This document shows positions 9,832-19,517 of a stretch of 64,000 nucleotides of DNA, one piece after another; the first letter of the stretch is position 1; each line of letters opens with the position of its first letter. Where the stretch lies: assembly GCA_039602395.1 (NCBI GenBank), contig JBCNJP010000025.1, positions 40,712,922 to 40,776,921 of the forward strand, given 5' to 3'. The notes beneath the pieces were generated by a model. The model was not told the DNA's origin. It saw only the letters and a program-made list of their open reading frames with translations, and did no database searches. The position numbers and the translations under genes are program-made. Source of the stretch: Deinandra increscens subsp. villosa (Eukaryota > Streptophyta > Magnoliopsida > Asterales > Asteraceae).

Positions 9832-11622
9832 TTAAAACAAGAACCACAAAAAACGAGAAGACGACCCCCAACCTTCAGACTGATCCTGGGTCGTCCCCTT
9901 AGCTTCTTCCACCGGCACCTCCTCTGCTGCCTTAGACTCCTGGGCTGGTGCATCCCTCTCCTTGGGCTGGTCAATGTCCATGGTGTGATCAGCAAAACCC
10001 TTGGATGGGGTACCCTTGCTGGTTGCAGGGTCGGCTTCAGGGTCACACCCAGTAAGGATGGTTGCGCCTAGTTCGTGCAGTTTAGCTACCCATTCAGTCA
10101 CATCCCATTTGGGGTTTTTGAACCCCAAGTCCCTGGCCTCCTTAGCCATCTTCAGCCTGCATTGGAAAAGCGGGATGCGGGCTATTAGCCTGCCCTCGTC
10201 ACCCTTTGCAGCCAAGGCAGCCTCGTGATCAGCCCGCGCTTCCACAGCCTTCCTCTCCAGGTCCTAGACCAGCCCCAGGTTCTTGTTAGCCGCCACCCTG
10301 GTCAGGTTCAGCTCCTTGTTCAGAGCAGCGACCTCCCTCTTGGCTGAAGATTCAGCATCCTAGGCATGCTTTTTCAGCAGCACGGACCAGCTCAAAGAAT
10401 CGCCCTGGAATCTGCGAGAAAAGGGAATTTGATTAAATATTTTAGACCTTGAATGGCTTAACTATGCAGAAAATTCAGGGGTACCCAAGATTAACTTACT
10501 TGGCGAGAGGAGGCTTCAGCGTGCATGAGTAGCCCAGCCGCGTCCATGTTTTCCAGGGGTTGCAGGGCAGGACCAGCAGTGGCGGCCCTAGTCTTTCGCT
10601 TTGTGCCCGAGGTCCTTGAAGAGGGAGCCTTAGGGGCGGACATGGGCTCAACCTTCACTGTGGTCAAGATCTGGATATCTTGTTCAGATTCACCCAGCAG
10701 AAAGGCGTCCAGGTCCACGTTCCTCGAGGTTGATGGGAGTAGCAGCAGCTGAAGAACAGGAACATGAGAAATCAACAAAATTCAAGGATCAAGAGGCAGG
10801 GTATCCTACTTACAACTGGACATGCTATGAGAAGTGAAGGAAGCAGCTTGATGAGGACCCGCCTTGAATTCTCGGCCCTCCTCGGTGATGGTCAAGAATG
10901 TCTTGAATCTCTCAAATACCCCTGGACTTGCAGGACCGATTGAACTCAAGCTAGGCACTGCAAAACAGAAAATCCAAGGTCAGTATTTGAATAACATATA
11001 ATGAAATGAAAATCCTAATCCCTAATGTAGGTGAAAACCTACCCTCTACTTTCCACCTAATTGGAAGACCCATTCCTCCTGGGATGGTTGATCTCTTGAC
11101 GAAGAAGAATTTTCCCTTCCATTCCTCGTGAAATGAAGCCCGAGGAATCATTTGAACCTCCTTGTTCAAAGCCTTGAACAGGAACCGATTGCTACCATGG
11201 GACTTGAGTTCGTAGCCCAGGGCTAATTCAGATAACCCAACCAGGGAATCAAACTCTCTATTGAGACGGTCAAGGGTGCCCAGGATTCTGCATATGATGG
11301 GGAGGGTTTGGGCATAAGCAAGGCCGGTGGCCTCGAAGAACTCGGCCAAAAGGCCGGTGAAAGGGTAAGACAGCCCCATGGAAAAAGGGATGAACGGGAA
11401 GCAGACCCACGTTTCAGAGCTGAAATTCGACCTAAGCCTTCTATCGAAAGGTCTGATTTCAGCAGAAGAAGGAAGAAGACCTGACGACGACAATGCTGCA
11501 ATGTCGGCGTCGGTGAAGATGCAGGTCTCTAGTTCCCGGCTTTGCAGGTAATTTTGATCGAGGAGATCCTCGATTCCTGTCTTTTTGGCCAGGGTTTCCG
11601 ATCGGATCTTCTTGCGAGTCAT
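9832..11622 (-). pseudogene. antisense ORF of element B (putative gypsy-type transposon protein, Transposase_28-like)
   Basis: Exon 1 (11622-11043) starts MTRKKIRSETLAKK and carries the block WVCFPFIPFSMGLSYPF...LPIICRILGTLDRLN. This is the domain seen in proteins annotated as putative gypsy-type transposon (PF04195 style) and in the intact homologue of element A. A GT donor at 11042 is followed by exon 2 (10957-10814). Later pieces lie at about 10,765-10,491 (VDLDAFLLGE..., then a Lys/Arg stretch GTKRKTR) and about 10,400-9832, a coiled-coil-like Ala/Glu/Lys region. Decay: an in-frame TAG near 10,265 in the coiled coil, and a phase mismatch between the second and third pieces. Tat elements are known to carry such antisense genes between pol and the 3' LTR; the function is unknown. 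Confidence 0.7.
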
Positions 11623-11899
11623 GGTCGGAAATAAAGAAAAGAAAGGGATGGGACGAGAGATTACCTGGTCGGAGAAGGTCGGAAGCCGGAGATATCAGTG
11701 GAAACCTTTGCTCTCGAAAAGTTAATGGGAAGAGGGGAGAGGTTAAAGCTGATATTTAAGGAGGTTAGAAGTTGCAGGGGTGATGGGATGTTACCCCACG
11801 ACGTGGCGCAATGGATCCTTAATTAACGGACACGATCAAAACAGACGTGGATTAGACCCTAATTTGAAAACTTTCACAGTTGTAAGACTTATCTACAAC

Positions 11900-12780
11900 T
11901 TTTCGGCTGGTAATCCAGGGTACAGGTGTAGATTTAGGGCATGATTGACCCAGGAATCGTATGACCCAGAATTCAACAGGTAACGCTGAATGACCCTGAA
12001 TGTATCAGGAGTAAGGTAATGTCCCAGGATGTCAACATAATCCAGGGAATTTCATATTTATTTTATTTCTGTTATACGTTATTATGACCCAGGATGAGCA
12101 TAATCCAAGGTCACCCTTATTGTACGCATGACCCAGCATGTGGAAATGACCCTGCATGCTAGGATATTTGTTACTAATGCATTTTGTGTCTATATCTGAT
12201 TAAGGACAGGTTGACAAAGTCTACCAACGGTCGAATGGGATGAGTTGGAGACTTATTTCGTACGTGGTCAAAGGGTGTTAGCTGAAAACTCGGTCAACCA
12301 ACTGAAATAGACGTTGAAGAGAAGATCCCTGGAATATCAGACAAGTTGTTGAATAGCTAGGAGTATAAATAGGAAATTTAATCATTTCATTTAGCTCACT
12401 CGAGCTTTACGCATTGTATTCTCGTATTTAATTCTTTGTTTACTCACTTTACTCAAACAATTTCAGGATCAATAAATTGGTAGCGTGTGTTTTTGCTACC
12501 CGGGGTTTTTATGCCGGCGGTGCCTTAGAGACATCTAAGGGCTAAGGGCTTTTCCCTAGAATCTACATTCAAGGTTTGATTTGTGTTATCAACTTTCTTA
12601 ATCGATTTCATAATTAAACTTACATTTTAACCCTGGATTCCGGCTTTTGTCCCTGAAATTCAGCTGTTGTACCAGGATTTTTGCAAATAGTTTTCGTATA
12701 TTAATCCTAGGCACCAAACCTCACAATCTTATTTGGTTCAAATCTTACCAATTTTTCTTAAGTAATTTTTAGCCAAAACA
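11900..12780 (+). mobile_element. 3' LTR of element B, copy 1 (5' end deleted)
   Basis: It is nearly identical to 23,936-24,830 but lacks about 35 bp that carry the polypurine tract and the first 13 LTR bases. The sequence passes from ATCTACAAC straight to TTTTCGGCTGG. It ends AGCCAAAACA, the expected CA terminus. A TATA-like GAGTATAAATAGG lies at about 12,360-12,372. Confidence 0.8.
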
Positions 12781-12935
12781 CTTGTAGATGCCTTTGATAT
12801 CTTCTCCTTCCTTCTTGTTCCTTGGCCGAAAAATCTAGAGAGAGAGAGAGGGTGGTGGGAGCTCTTGAGTTTAGGGTTTCAAATGAGATGAAAGGGTTAT
12901 AATGTGTATATATATGTGGGAAAAAGAAAGGGAAC
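12781..12935 (-). mobile_element. fragment of gypsy LTR E (copy 1, left of element A)
   Basis: Matches 24,831-24,987, including the (GA)n run near 12,840 and the TATATATA stretch near 12,907. It continues after element A at 23,359. Read on the minus strand it is the R/U5-like part of LTR E. Confidence 0.7.
12931..12935. repeat. target site duplication of element A, left (GGAAC)
   Basis: GGAAC precedes the TG of the 5' LTR and is repeated at 23,354-23,358 after the CA of the 3' LTR. The unoccupied site is preserved at 24,983-24,987. Confidence 0.95.
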
Positions 12936-13575
12936 TGTTGAGGGTGTATTTTCAGGATGCTCACAGGAAGCTCAGACAGTTCAGGAATCCTATTGTCATC
13001 TGGGAATCTCGTACATTCAGGTATCCTGATCATATCATTTTAACTAACCTTCATATTTTGCCACATGTCTATTTGACCAGGTATTACCGGAATCATCAAC
13101 GACCTCCGAAACTTACGCTCCAGCTGAAGAAGATCGTGGACCAAGTGAACGGAGAGGCCTCTAACGGTCGAGTTAGTTGGACGATAGGATCCCGGGAATC
13201 CCGGAAAGTTAGTTATCATTGTATTTGTTATATAAATCGAGGATTCGATCAGTAGGAACACACACAACGACACTCGCACACTGGTTTCTCATTACGAATT
13301 ATTGTATCACTTAGCTCTGATCGATCAAACCTCCAACCCGTTGTAACAAATCGTTTGATAATTAATAACATTGACTTGGTGGCGGTTTCCAGCCGGCACC
13401 CGAGGTTTTTATCCAGGATTCCTAGAGGCAACTCAAAGGATTCTGGAGTTTTCCTCGCTAAAATCCTTGTGTTATCACCCTTACTTGGATTACTTATTCA
13501 TTTGATCGTTAAGCACTCTACCTCACAATCTAAGTTTGGAATACAGGATTCCCGAGTGAATTTTTGACCAAAACA
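12936..13575 (+). repeat. 5' LTR of element A
   Basis: TGTTGAGGG...CCAAAACA, 640 bp. It differs from the 3' LTR at three positions: a T/G in the GACAGTTCAGG word, a G/C in CAGTAGGAAC, and a T/C in GATAATTAATAAC. Confidence 0.97.
13229..13237 (+). promoter_or_regulatory. TATA box of the element A 5' LTR
   Basis: TATATAAAT, followed about 25-30 bp downstream by GATCAGTAGGAACAC as a plausible transcription start (R region). It is present identically in the 3' LTR. Confidence 0.6.
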
Positions 13576-13578
13576 GTT

Positions 13579-13596
13579 TGGCGCCCACCGTGGGGC
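13579..13596 (+). other. primer-binding site of element A
   Basis: TGGCGCCCACCGTGGGGC begins three bases after the 5' LTR. The TGG start pairs with the CCA end of a tRNA. I do not assign the tRNA with certainty, since only the first bases resemble a known plant acceptor end. Confidence 0.75.
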
Positions 13597-13661
13597 AAGT
13601 GGTGCTTAATCCTACCAAAATCCCATATCTCATTCATTTCACTTGATCTCCGATCCAAAAG

Positions 13662-14612
13662 ATGTCAAACCCACAAAAATCTGTCTCGGCCTCTACATCG
13701 TCCTCCATTCCCCCTCTTCCCTCCTTTCCAGGAAGCCAGAAGAAGACTAATGACCGTCAGAAGAAAGTGGACGAGCAGCCGAGAAAAACTGATTATCCTG
13801 TCTTCACAGGATCCCAGGTTCAATCTGTTGATCCGGTTATTACTAACAATGATTTGTTTTCCTTGATTAAGCAGGTAAAAAATCAAATGGATCAGCAAGA
13901 AAAAACTAATCAAACGGTGATGAAGGAAATTGAAGATCTAAAGAAATCTAGGAAGCCCATGGAAGAGCAAAGTCCCCTGTTTCCCAGGCATCTCGATTTC
14001 AATGCTTCAGGATCCTCAGATCCGTTTCGCTACAATAACAAATCAACATCAGGATTTGCTACAGCCCCTACAATGACTTCTCAGGCCGCTGGATATGCTG
14101 AAAGTACCGCTGGATTCTTAGGAGCTGTCCCACCAGAATCCTCACAGTCACGCTACAAGGCTCCGTGGATTCCACCATTGTTGGGATCCTCAGCCTTGCC
14201 GTCTCAAGGATATCCTTTTTCTGTTGGGAATCCAAGCCAGAATCCCCAAGGATATCAATACTTTAACCCTTTAATTTCTGCAGGAACCTTCAGGACCAGC
14301 TCCTCAGAAGTGCATGATGGTGATGACATCCCCATGCAAACGGCAGCCACTACGGAGCCAAGCTTCCCAGCAAATTATGGCTACGGTCCCAGGATTCCGG
14401 CCCAGAATCCTGCCTCTGGTAACGTGTCCAATTCAATCCCTATTGTTTCTAACCAGGGTGCTCCTTATGATGCAGGTATTCATCCAAGTATCGCTAGGGA
14501 GCTCCAGAAGTTGAAAGAAATGATATCAAATGTTCCAGGGATCCTGAAACCTATCCCTGAAGTTCCTTTGGAAAGCCACAAGATCTCTAGATTTGCTTGG
14601 CCAATATCCTAA
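13662..14612 (+). CDS. gag: element A gag, N-terminal part (ends at a nonsense codon)
   Basis: The ATG at 13,662 is the first in the long frame after the primer site and opens MSNPQKSVSASTSSSIPPLP. The roughly 316 residues are Pro/Ser/Gln-rich and low in complexity, with a short Lys/Glu-rich helix (KNQMDQQEKTNQTVMKEIED), as in the variable N-terminus of Tat gag. TAA at 14,610-14,612 (codon 317) interrupts the frame. The same frame continues without indel into the conserved gag core, so this is a point nonsense mutation. Confidence 0.8.
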   Translation: MSNPQKSVSASTSSSIPPLPSFPGSQKKTNDRQKKVDEQPRKTDYPVFTGSQVQSVDPVITNNDLFSLIKQVKNQMDQQEKTNQTVMKEIEDLKKSRKPMEEQSPLFPRHLDFNASGSSDPFRYNNKSTSGFATAPTMTSQAAGYAESTAGFLGAVPPESSQSRYKAPWIPPLLGSSALPSQGYPFSVGNPSQNPQGYQYFNPLISAGTFRTSSSEVHDGDDIPMQTAATTEPSFPANYGYGPRIPAQNPASGNVSNSIPIVSNQGAPYDAGIHPSIARELQKLKEMISNVPGILKPIPEVPLESHKISRFAWPIS

Positions 14613-14645
14613 GTAGAGATCCCGAAGCGTTTTCAGACTCCAAGC

Positions 14646-16214
14646 ATGAAGCTTTATGATGGGACCACGGATCCTGAAGAACACGTGGCACATTACCGGG
14701 AGCGTATGGAGATCAATCCCATTCCGATAGAAATCAAGGAAGCCTGTCTATGCAAAGGCTTCGGATCAACCCTAACAGGGCCAGCCATGAAATGGCTACT
14801 GAGCATTCCTCCTAACACTATTACATCATTTTCTCATTTAGTTAACTTATTTAACAATCAATTTTCTTGCAGCAGGACCTTTGAGAAGCTTACAGGTGAC
14901 CTGTACCGAATAATTCAGAAGCCAGATGAGCCTCTCAGAGACTATATTGCCAGATTCGGACGAGAATCTCTTGAGATTCCTAATCTGGATATGGCAGCAG
15001 CCGTGGAAGCCTTCAAAATGGGGCTCTCCAAAGATTCCCGTTTTTACGATGACCTTGTTATGGCTCCTTGCAGGAATCTTGATGAAGTACGCAGTAGAGC
15101 TCTGAGATTTATTCGTTTGGAAGATGACAAGAGGATCCACCAAAGACTGGAGGTTCCTAAATACGATCCCAACAGCAAAAAGGCGGAATCCCCCGGGAAG
15201 CCGTATAGATCTCGTCCATATTCCAAACCGGAAAATCACAAAGTCAACGCTGTTGACCAGGACGATGATGATGAGGAATATCCTAAGGTATCTGAATACT
15301 GTTTTTCCGTTGACATTGGTGGTTTGATGTGTGCTATGCAGGATCTAGGTGAAAAAGCTAGATGGCCAAGGAAGGATACTAAACAAGGATCCTGGAAGGA
15401 CAAGTCCAAGTGGTGTGCCTTCCATGAAGATTTTGGCCACCTGACGGACGAATGTATAGCACTCCGAAAGGAAATCAGTTATCTACTCAGCAAGGGGCAT
15501 CTTAAGGAGTTGTTAGGCAGAAAGAAGGTCAAGACCCAAGAAGCCGACAAGGTGCCCCAGAGAGCGGCTTCTCCACCACAGGATGCCCAGATTATAAACT
15601 TCATCTCAGGAGGCTCGGACATCTGTGGAACTTCATATTCCTCAGCTAAGAAGCATGCCAAGGAATCCAAATCCGAACAGGGTGACAGACCTGTCCGGAC
15701 ATCCACCCTGACTCAAGACAAGCTAATATCCTTTGATGAGAGTGACCGTTCTCATGTTCAGGATCCTCACCATGATAGTCTTGTGGTTACTTTATATATT
15801 GCTAACCATTTTGTTCGCAGGATTCTGGTTGATAATGGGAGCTCAGTAAACATAATCCGACTTGATGTGCTCAAAAAGATGGGGATCCCAGAAACTGAAA
15901 TAGTTCCGAGATCCTCGGTTTTGGTCGGATTCAGCGGTGAAACTAAAAGCACCGTTGGGGATATCAGGTTACCAGTATATATAGAAGGGGTAAACTCTAT
16001 GCAAAAATTTTGCGTTATAGATTCTCTCTCTTGTTGCAATATTATTCTTGGCAGGCCCTGGATTCACGAGATGAAGGCAGTTCCTTCAACTTATCACCAA
16101 TGTATCAAGCTTCCAACACCCTGGGGAGTCGTAAGGATTGAAAGTGACCAGCAGGAAGCCAAGAACTGTTACTCTACTTCAATGAAGAGCACCACTAAGG
16201 TGACGAAGGGATAG
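14646..16214 (+). CDS. gag: element A gag core and protease
   Basis: In the same frame as the upstream gag part. The conserved gag domain opens MKLYDGTTDPEEHVAHY and continues through MKWLLSIPPNTITSF and the RDYIARFGRESLEIP region. It is followed by a Lys/Arg-rich linker and a zinc-knuckle-like WCAFHEDFGHLTDEC. The aspartic protease follows: LVDNGSSVNII with the catalytic Asp at 15,831 (codon 724 from 13,662), and ILGRPW near its end. The protein is the virus-like-particle shell plus the processing enzyme. The frame ends at TAG (16,212-16,214, codon 851) and then stays open into RT, so this stop is also a single nonsense change. Confidence 0.9.
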   Translation: MKLYDGTTDPEEHVAHYRERMEINPIPIEIKEACLCKGFGSTLTGPAMKWLLSIPPNTITSFSHLVNLFNNQFSCSRTFEKLTGDLYRIIQKPDEPLRDYIARFGRESLEIPNLDMAAAVEAFKMGLSKDSRFYDDLVMAPCRNLDEVRSRALRFIRLEDDKRIHQRLEVPKYDPNSKKAESPGKPYRSRPYSKPENHKVNAVDQDDDDEEYPKVSEYCFSVDIGGLMCAMQDLGEKARWPRKDTKQGSWKDKSKWCAFHEDFGHLTDECIALRKEISYLLSKGHLKELLGRKKVKTQEADKVPQRAASPPQDAQIINFISGGSDICGTSYSSAKKHAKESKSEQGDRPVRTSTLTQDKLISFDESDRSHVQDPHHDSLVVTLYIANHFVRRILVDNGSSVNIIRLDVLKKMGIPETEIVPRSSVLVGFSGETKSTVGDIRLPVYIEGVNSMQKFCVIDSLSCCNIILGRPWIHEMKAVPSTYHQCIKLPTPWGVVRIESDQQEAKNCYSTSMKSTTKVTKG

Positions 16215-16304
16215 CAATTACAGAAAAAGGCACCTGAAACACAGGAGGACAGGGAGCTTGATGTCAAAGAAATACCTCTAGACCCTAAGAATCCTGAAAT
16301 CAAG

Positions 16305-19300
16305 GTGCTCATGGGAACGAGCATCCCAACAAATGTTGAGCAGGAATTATTACTACTTCTCAAAGCCAGAACTTCAACTTTCGCCTGGAAGCATGAAGAT
16401 ATGACAGGTATCCCTAAACATGTAATTACTCATAAACTTGGTTTAGATCCTTTTTTCAGGCCTATACAGCAGAAAAGGAGGAAGTTCGCTCCAGAGAAAA
16501 ATATAATCATACAGGAGGAAGTCGACAAGCTTCTCAAAACAAAGATGATCAGAGAAGTCAAATATCCTAGGTGGCTAGCAAATGTGGTGGTAGTCCAGAA
16601 GAAGAATGGAAAGTGGAGAGTTTGTGTTGATTACACAGACTTGAATAAGGCCTGTCCTAAAGACCCGTTTCCACTTCCCCACATCGATGCAATGGTGGAT
16701 GCCACGGCTGGCCACGAGATGCTCACTTTCATGGATGCCTCAGCAGGATTCCAACAAATTCAGATGGAACCTTGCGACCAAGAACATACAGCATTCATGA
16801 CTCCAACAGGTATATATTGTTATACTGCTATGCCCTTTGGATTAAGAAATGCAGGTGCCACCTACCAGAGACTCGTCAATATGATGTTCAAAGAGCAACT
16901 GGGGGACACAATGGAAGTCTACATAGATGACATGGTGGTAAAGTCCAAGAAAGTTGAAGATCACGTCAGAGATCTCCAGACTGCCTTTGATATCCTTGAT
17001 CAATATAACATGAAGCTCAATCCCTCCAAATGCCACTTTGGGGTGCGAGCTGGAAAATTCTTAGGATATATGGTCACAGAAAGAGGAATTGAAGCAAGCC
17101 CAGAGCAGATCAAGGCAATCCTGAATCTCAAGTCCCCATCAAATGTCAAAGAAGTGCAGAGGTTGACAGGAAGAATCGCAGCACTCAACAGGTTTATCTC
17201 GAGATCCTCAGAAAAAAGCAAGGATTTCTATGATATCCTGAGGAAAAACAAGAAGTTTGAGTGGACTGAGAAGCATGAGGAAGCCCTGAAGTGCCTGAAA
17301 GATTACTTGTCAGCAGCTCCGTTGCTAATGAAACCAGAAGATGGGGAGCCACTATATTTATATCTTGCCGTTTCCGGAAGCTCAATCAGTGCAGTCCTGG
17401 TAAAGGACTATCAAGGTCAGCAGCATCCGGTATATTATATAAGTAAAACTCTGCTAGACGCAGAGTCCAGGTATTCTCACCTTGAAAAGTTAATTTTATC
17501 TCTTATAATGGCTTCCACTAAACTTAGACATTATTTTGAAACACATACTATAATCGTGATGTCTAACTATCCTATCAAGGCAGTTCTTAGGAAGCCGGAA
17601 ATGTCAGGAAGGATGGCTAAGTGGGCAGTCAAGCTGAGTGCCTATGACATCAAATATGAACCAAGAACAGCAATCAAGTCGCAAGCATTAGCCGACTTTG
17701 TGGCGGATTTCAGCAGTGATATTGAACCAGAAGTTGAAAAGGAAGTCCAGCAACTTGGGAAGCTCAAGGAAGACTGGATCCTCTATACCGATGGCTCCTC
17801 AAATATTAGAGGAACAGGGCTGGGAATCCTGCTAAAATCGCCACAGGGGGACATAATACCTCTATCCATATCCTGTGAATTCCAGGCTACCAACAATGAA
17901 GCTGAGTATGAGGCTTTAATTGCTGGATTACAGCTGGCTAGGGATATGGGAATCCTATATATACGAGTATTTGTTGATTCTCTCTTATTAACTAACCAAT
18001 TTAATGGCTCTTATGCAGTGAGAGGGGAAAATCTAATTAAATATCTTGAAGTTGTTAAAAAATTATCTCTATTTTTCGAAAATTTTAACATTTCACAGGT
18101 ACCAAGAGAAGATAATGCGGAAGCCGATGCGTTGGCAAACTTGGCTTCATCGCTCAGGATCCCTGAGGATGTTAAGATTCCAATAACTCACGTCTTGACA
18201 CCGGCAATAGCTCAACAGGAAGCTCAGGCTGTTGGCAATAACGCAGGTGCAAACGTTGAGAATCCTGAAGATGCCCAGGAATCCTGGACATACCCGATCC
18301 GGAAGTATCTCAAAGAAGGGGAGATTCCTAAGGGCGAGAACCCCAGAGCTTTTCGTACAAAGGTAGTACCCTACACTATAATTGATAATATCCTATATAG
18401 AAGATCTCTTGCAGGTGTCTACTTAAGGTGCCTAGAGAAGTCGGAAGCTCTTGAGGTGCTTGAAGACATCCATAGTGGAGATTGTGGAAACCATACCGGG
18501 GGCAGGGCGCTGTTCTCTAAAGTTCTCAGATTTGGGTACTATTGGCCAACTATGAAGAGGGATGCCGCGAGCTTCTCACAGAAGTGCGATGCCTGTCAAA
18601 GGCATGGCAATATCCTTCACCAACCTGCTGAGCATCTGCATCCTATAGTATCCCCGTGGCCTTTCATGAAGTGGGGCATGGATATTGTGGGTAAGCTGCC
18701 AAAGGCTCCTGGAGGAAAGGTGTTTATGCTTGCCATGACAGATTATTTCTCCAAGTGGATTGAAGCAGAAGCCTATGTTCAAGTGAGAGAAAAGGAAGTG
18801 ATATCCTTCATCAAAAGAAACATCCTCACCAGATTTGGGATTCCAGCGGAGATTATATGTGACAATGGTTCCCAGTTTATAGGCAAAAGGACTACGAGCT
18901 TTTGTGAAAGCTGGGGCATCAAGATGATCACTTCAACACCTGTCCACCCTCAGGCTAATGGGCAGGCAGAATCCAGTAATAAAATTATCATCAATAACCT
19001 TAAGAGGAATCTGGGTTCCAAGAAAGGTAAATGGGCCGAGGAGCTGCCATTTGTTCTTTGGGCAGACAGAACTACACCCAAGAATGCTACCGGCCAAACA
19101 CCATTCTCATTGGTGTTTGGGGCAGAAGCCGTAATTCCTACAGAGATTGTACTCCCAACAACCAGAATCAACTGCCAGGATCCTGAAACAAATAACCAGA
19201 ACCTCCTTCAGGATCTCGAAACAGTTGAGGAGCTCAGAGATATGGCCAAAATCCGGATGGCCTCTTACCAACAGCGGATAGCAAAATCTTATAACAAGAA

Positions 19301-19517
19301 TACCAGACTAAGAAGATTCCAGGTAGGCGATTTGGTTTTGAGGAAAGCTTTTCAGAATACTACCAATCCTGCTGACGGGAAGTTAGCACCCAAATGGGAA
19401 GGCCCTTACCTTATAGATTCTGAAGAAGGTAAGGGGGCATACCGTTTAGTGAATATGGAAGGAGAACCTCTGCCAAGAGCTTGGAATGCCATCCACCTTA
19501 AAGCGTATTTTATGTGA
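16305..19517 (+). CDS. pol: element A pol: reverse transcriptase, RNase H, second RNase H, integrase
   Basis: Continues the gag-protease frame (open from 16,215; the ATG at 16,305 is just the first Met). RT: WRVCVDYTDLNKACPKDPFPLP, FMDASAGFQQI, and the active site YIDD at 16,920-16,931. Ty3 RNase H: HPVYYISKTLLDAESRYSHLEK. The second, Tat-specific RNase H begins at the Asp of YTDGSS (17,790) and contains TNNEAEYEALIAG and VDSL. Integrase: zinc-binding H..H..CDAC, then Asp 18,681 (WGMDIVG), Asp 18,861 (ICDNGSQF) and Glu 18,969 (NGQAESSN), spaced as a DD35E triad, and a C-terminal LAPKWEGPYLI. It makes cDNA from the element RNA and inserts it. All catalytic residues listed are present. Confidence 0.95.
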   Translation: MLMGTSIPTNVEQELLLLLKARTSTFAWKHEDMTGIPKHVITHKLGLDPFFRPIQQKRRKFAPEKNIIIQEEVDKLLKTKMIREVKYPRWLANVVVVQKKNGKWRVCVDYTDLNKACPKDPFPLPHIDAMVDATAGHEMLTFMDASAGFQQIQMEPCDQEHTAFMTPTGIYCYTAMPFGLRNAGATYQRLVNMMFKEQLGDTMEVYIDDMVVKSKKVEDHVRDLQTAFDILDQYNMKLNPSKCHFGVRAGKFLGYMVTERGIEASPEQIKAILNLKSPSNVKEVQRLTGRIAALNRFISRSSEKSKDFYDILRKNKKFEWTEKHEEALKCLKDYLSAAPLLMKPEDGEPLYLYLAVSGSSISAVLVKDYQGQQHPVYYISKTLLDAESRYSHLEKLILSLIMASTKLRHYFETHTIIVMSNYPIKAVLRKPEMSGRMAKWAVKLSAYDIKYEPRTAIKSQALADFVADFSSDIEPEVEKEVQQLGKLKEDWILYTDGSSNIRGTGLGILLKSPQGDIIPLSISCEFQATNNEAEYEALIAGLQLARDMGILYIRVFVDSLLLTNQFNGSYAVRGENLIKYLEVVKKLSLFFENFNISQVPREDNAEADALANLASSLRIPEDVKIPITHVLTPAIAQQEAQAVGNNAGANVENPEDAQESWTYPIRKYLKEGEIPKGENPRAFRTKVVPYTIIDNILYRRSLAGVYLRCLEKSEALEVLEDIHSGDCGNHTGGRALFSKVLRFGYYWPTMKRDAASFSQKCDACQRHGNILHQPAEHLHPIVSPWPFMKWGMDIVGKLPKAPGGKVFMLAMTDYFSKWIEAEAYVQVREKEVISFIKRNILTRFGIPAEIICDNGSQFIGKRTTSFCESWGIKMITSTPVHPQANGQAESSNKIIINNLKRNLGSKKGKWAEELPFVLWADRTTPKNATGQTPFSLVFGAEAVIPTEIVLPTTRINCQDPETNNQNLLQDLETVEELRDMAKIRMASYQQRIAKSYNKNTRLRRFQVGDLVLRKAFQNTTNPADGKLAPKWEGPYLIDSEEGKGAYRLVNMEGEPLPRAWNAIHLKAYFM

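Larger units (their letters stand above)
11761..12935 (+). repeat. tandem duplication, copy 1 (left part, split by element A)
   Basis: Starting with GAGGTTAGAAGTTGCAGG, this segment repeats at 23,776 onward. It contains the end of element B, its LTR and the adjoining piece of LTR E. Copy 1 continues after element A at 23,359-23,775. The unit is about 1.59 kb without A. Confidence 0.9.

Noticed and set aside
9801..10778. Plus-strand ORFs at 9,814-10,071, 10,001-10,228 and 10,525-10,752
   Set aside because: They are shadows of the minus-strand antisense gene of element B, whose coiled-coil and domain content is the coherent reading.
12840..12935. Second gypsy LTR pair formed by the two B LTR copies (11,900-12,780 and 23,936-24,830) around element A
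   Set aside because: Both copies are in the same orientation, but the flanks on both sides are duplicated too (a 1.6 kb unit) and the content between them is element A with its own TSD. They are tandem duplicates of one 3' LTR, not the two ends of an element.
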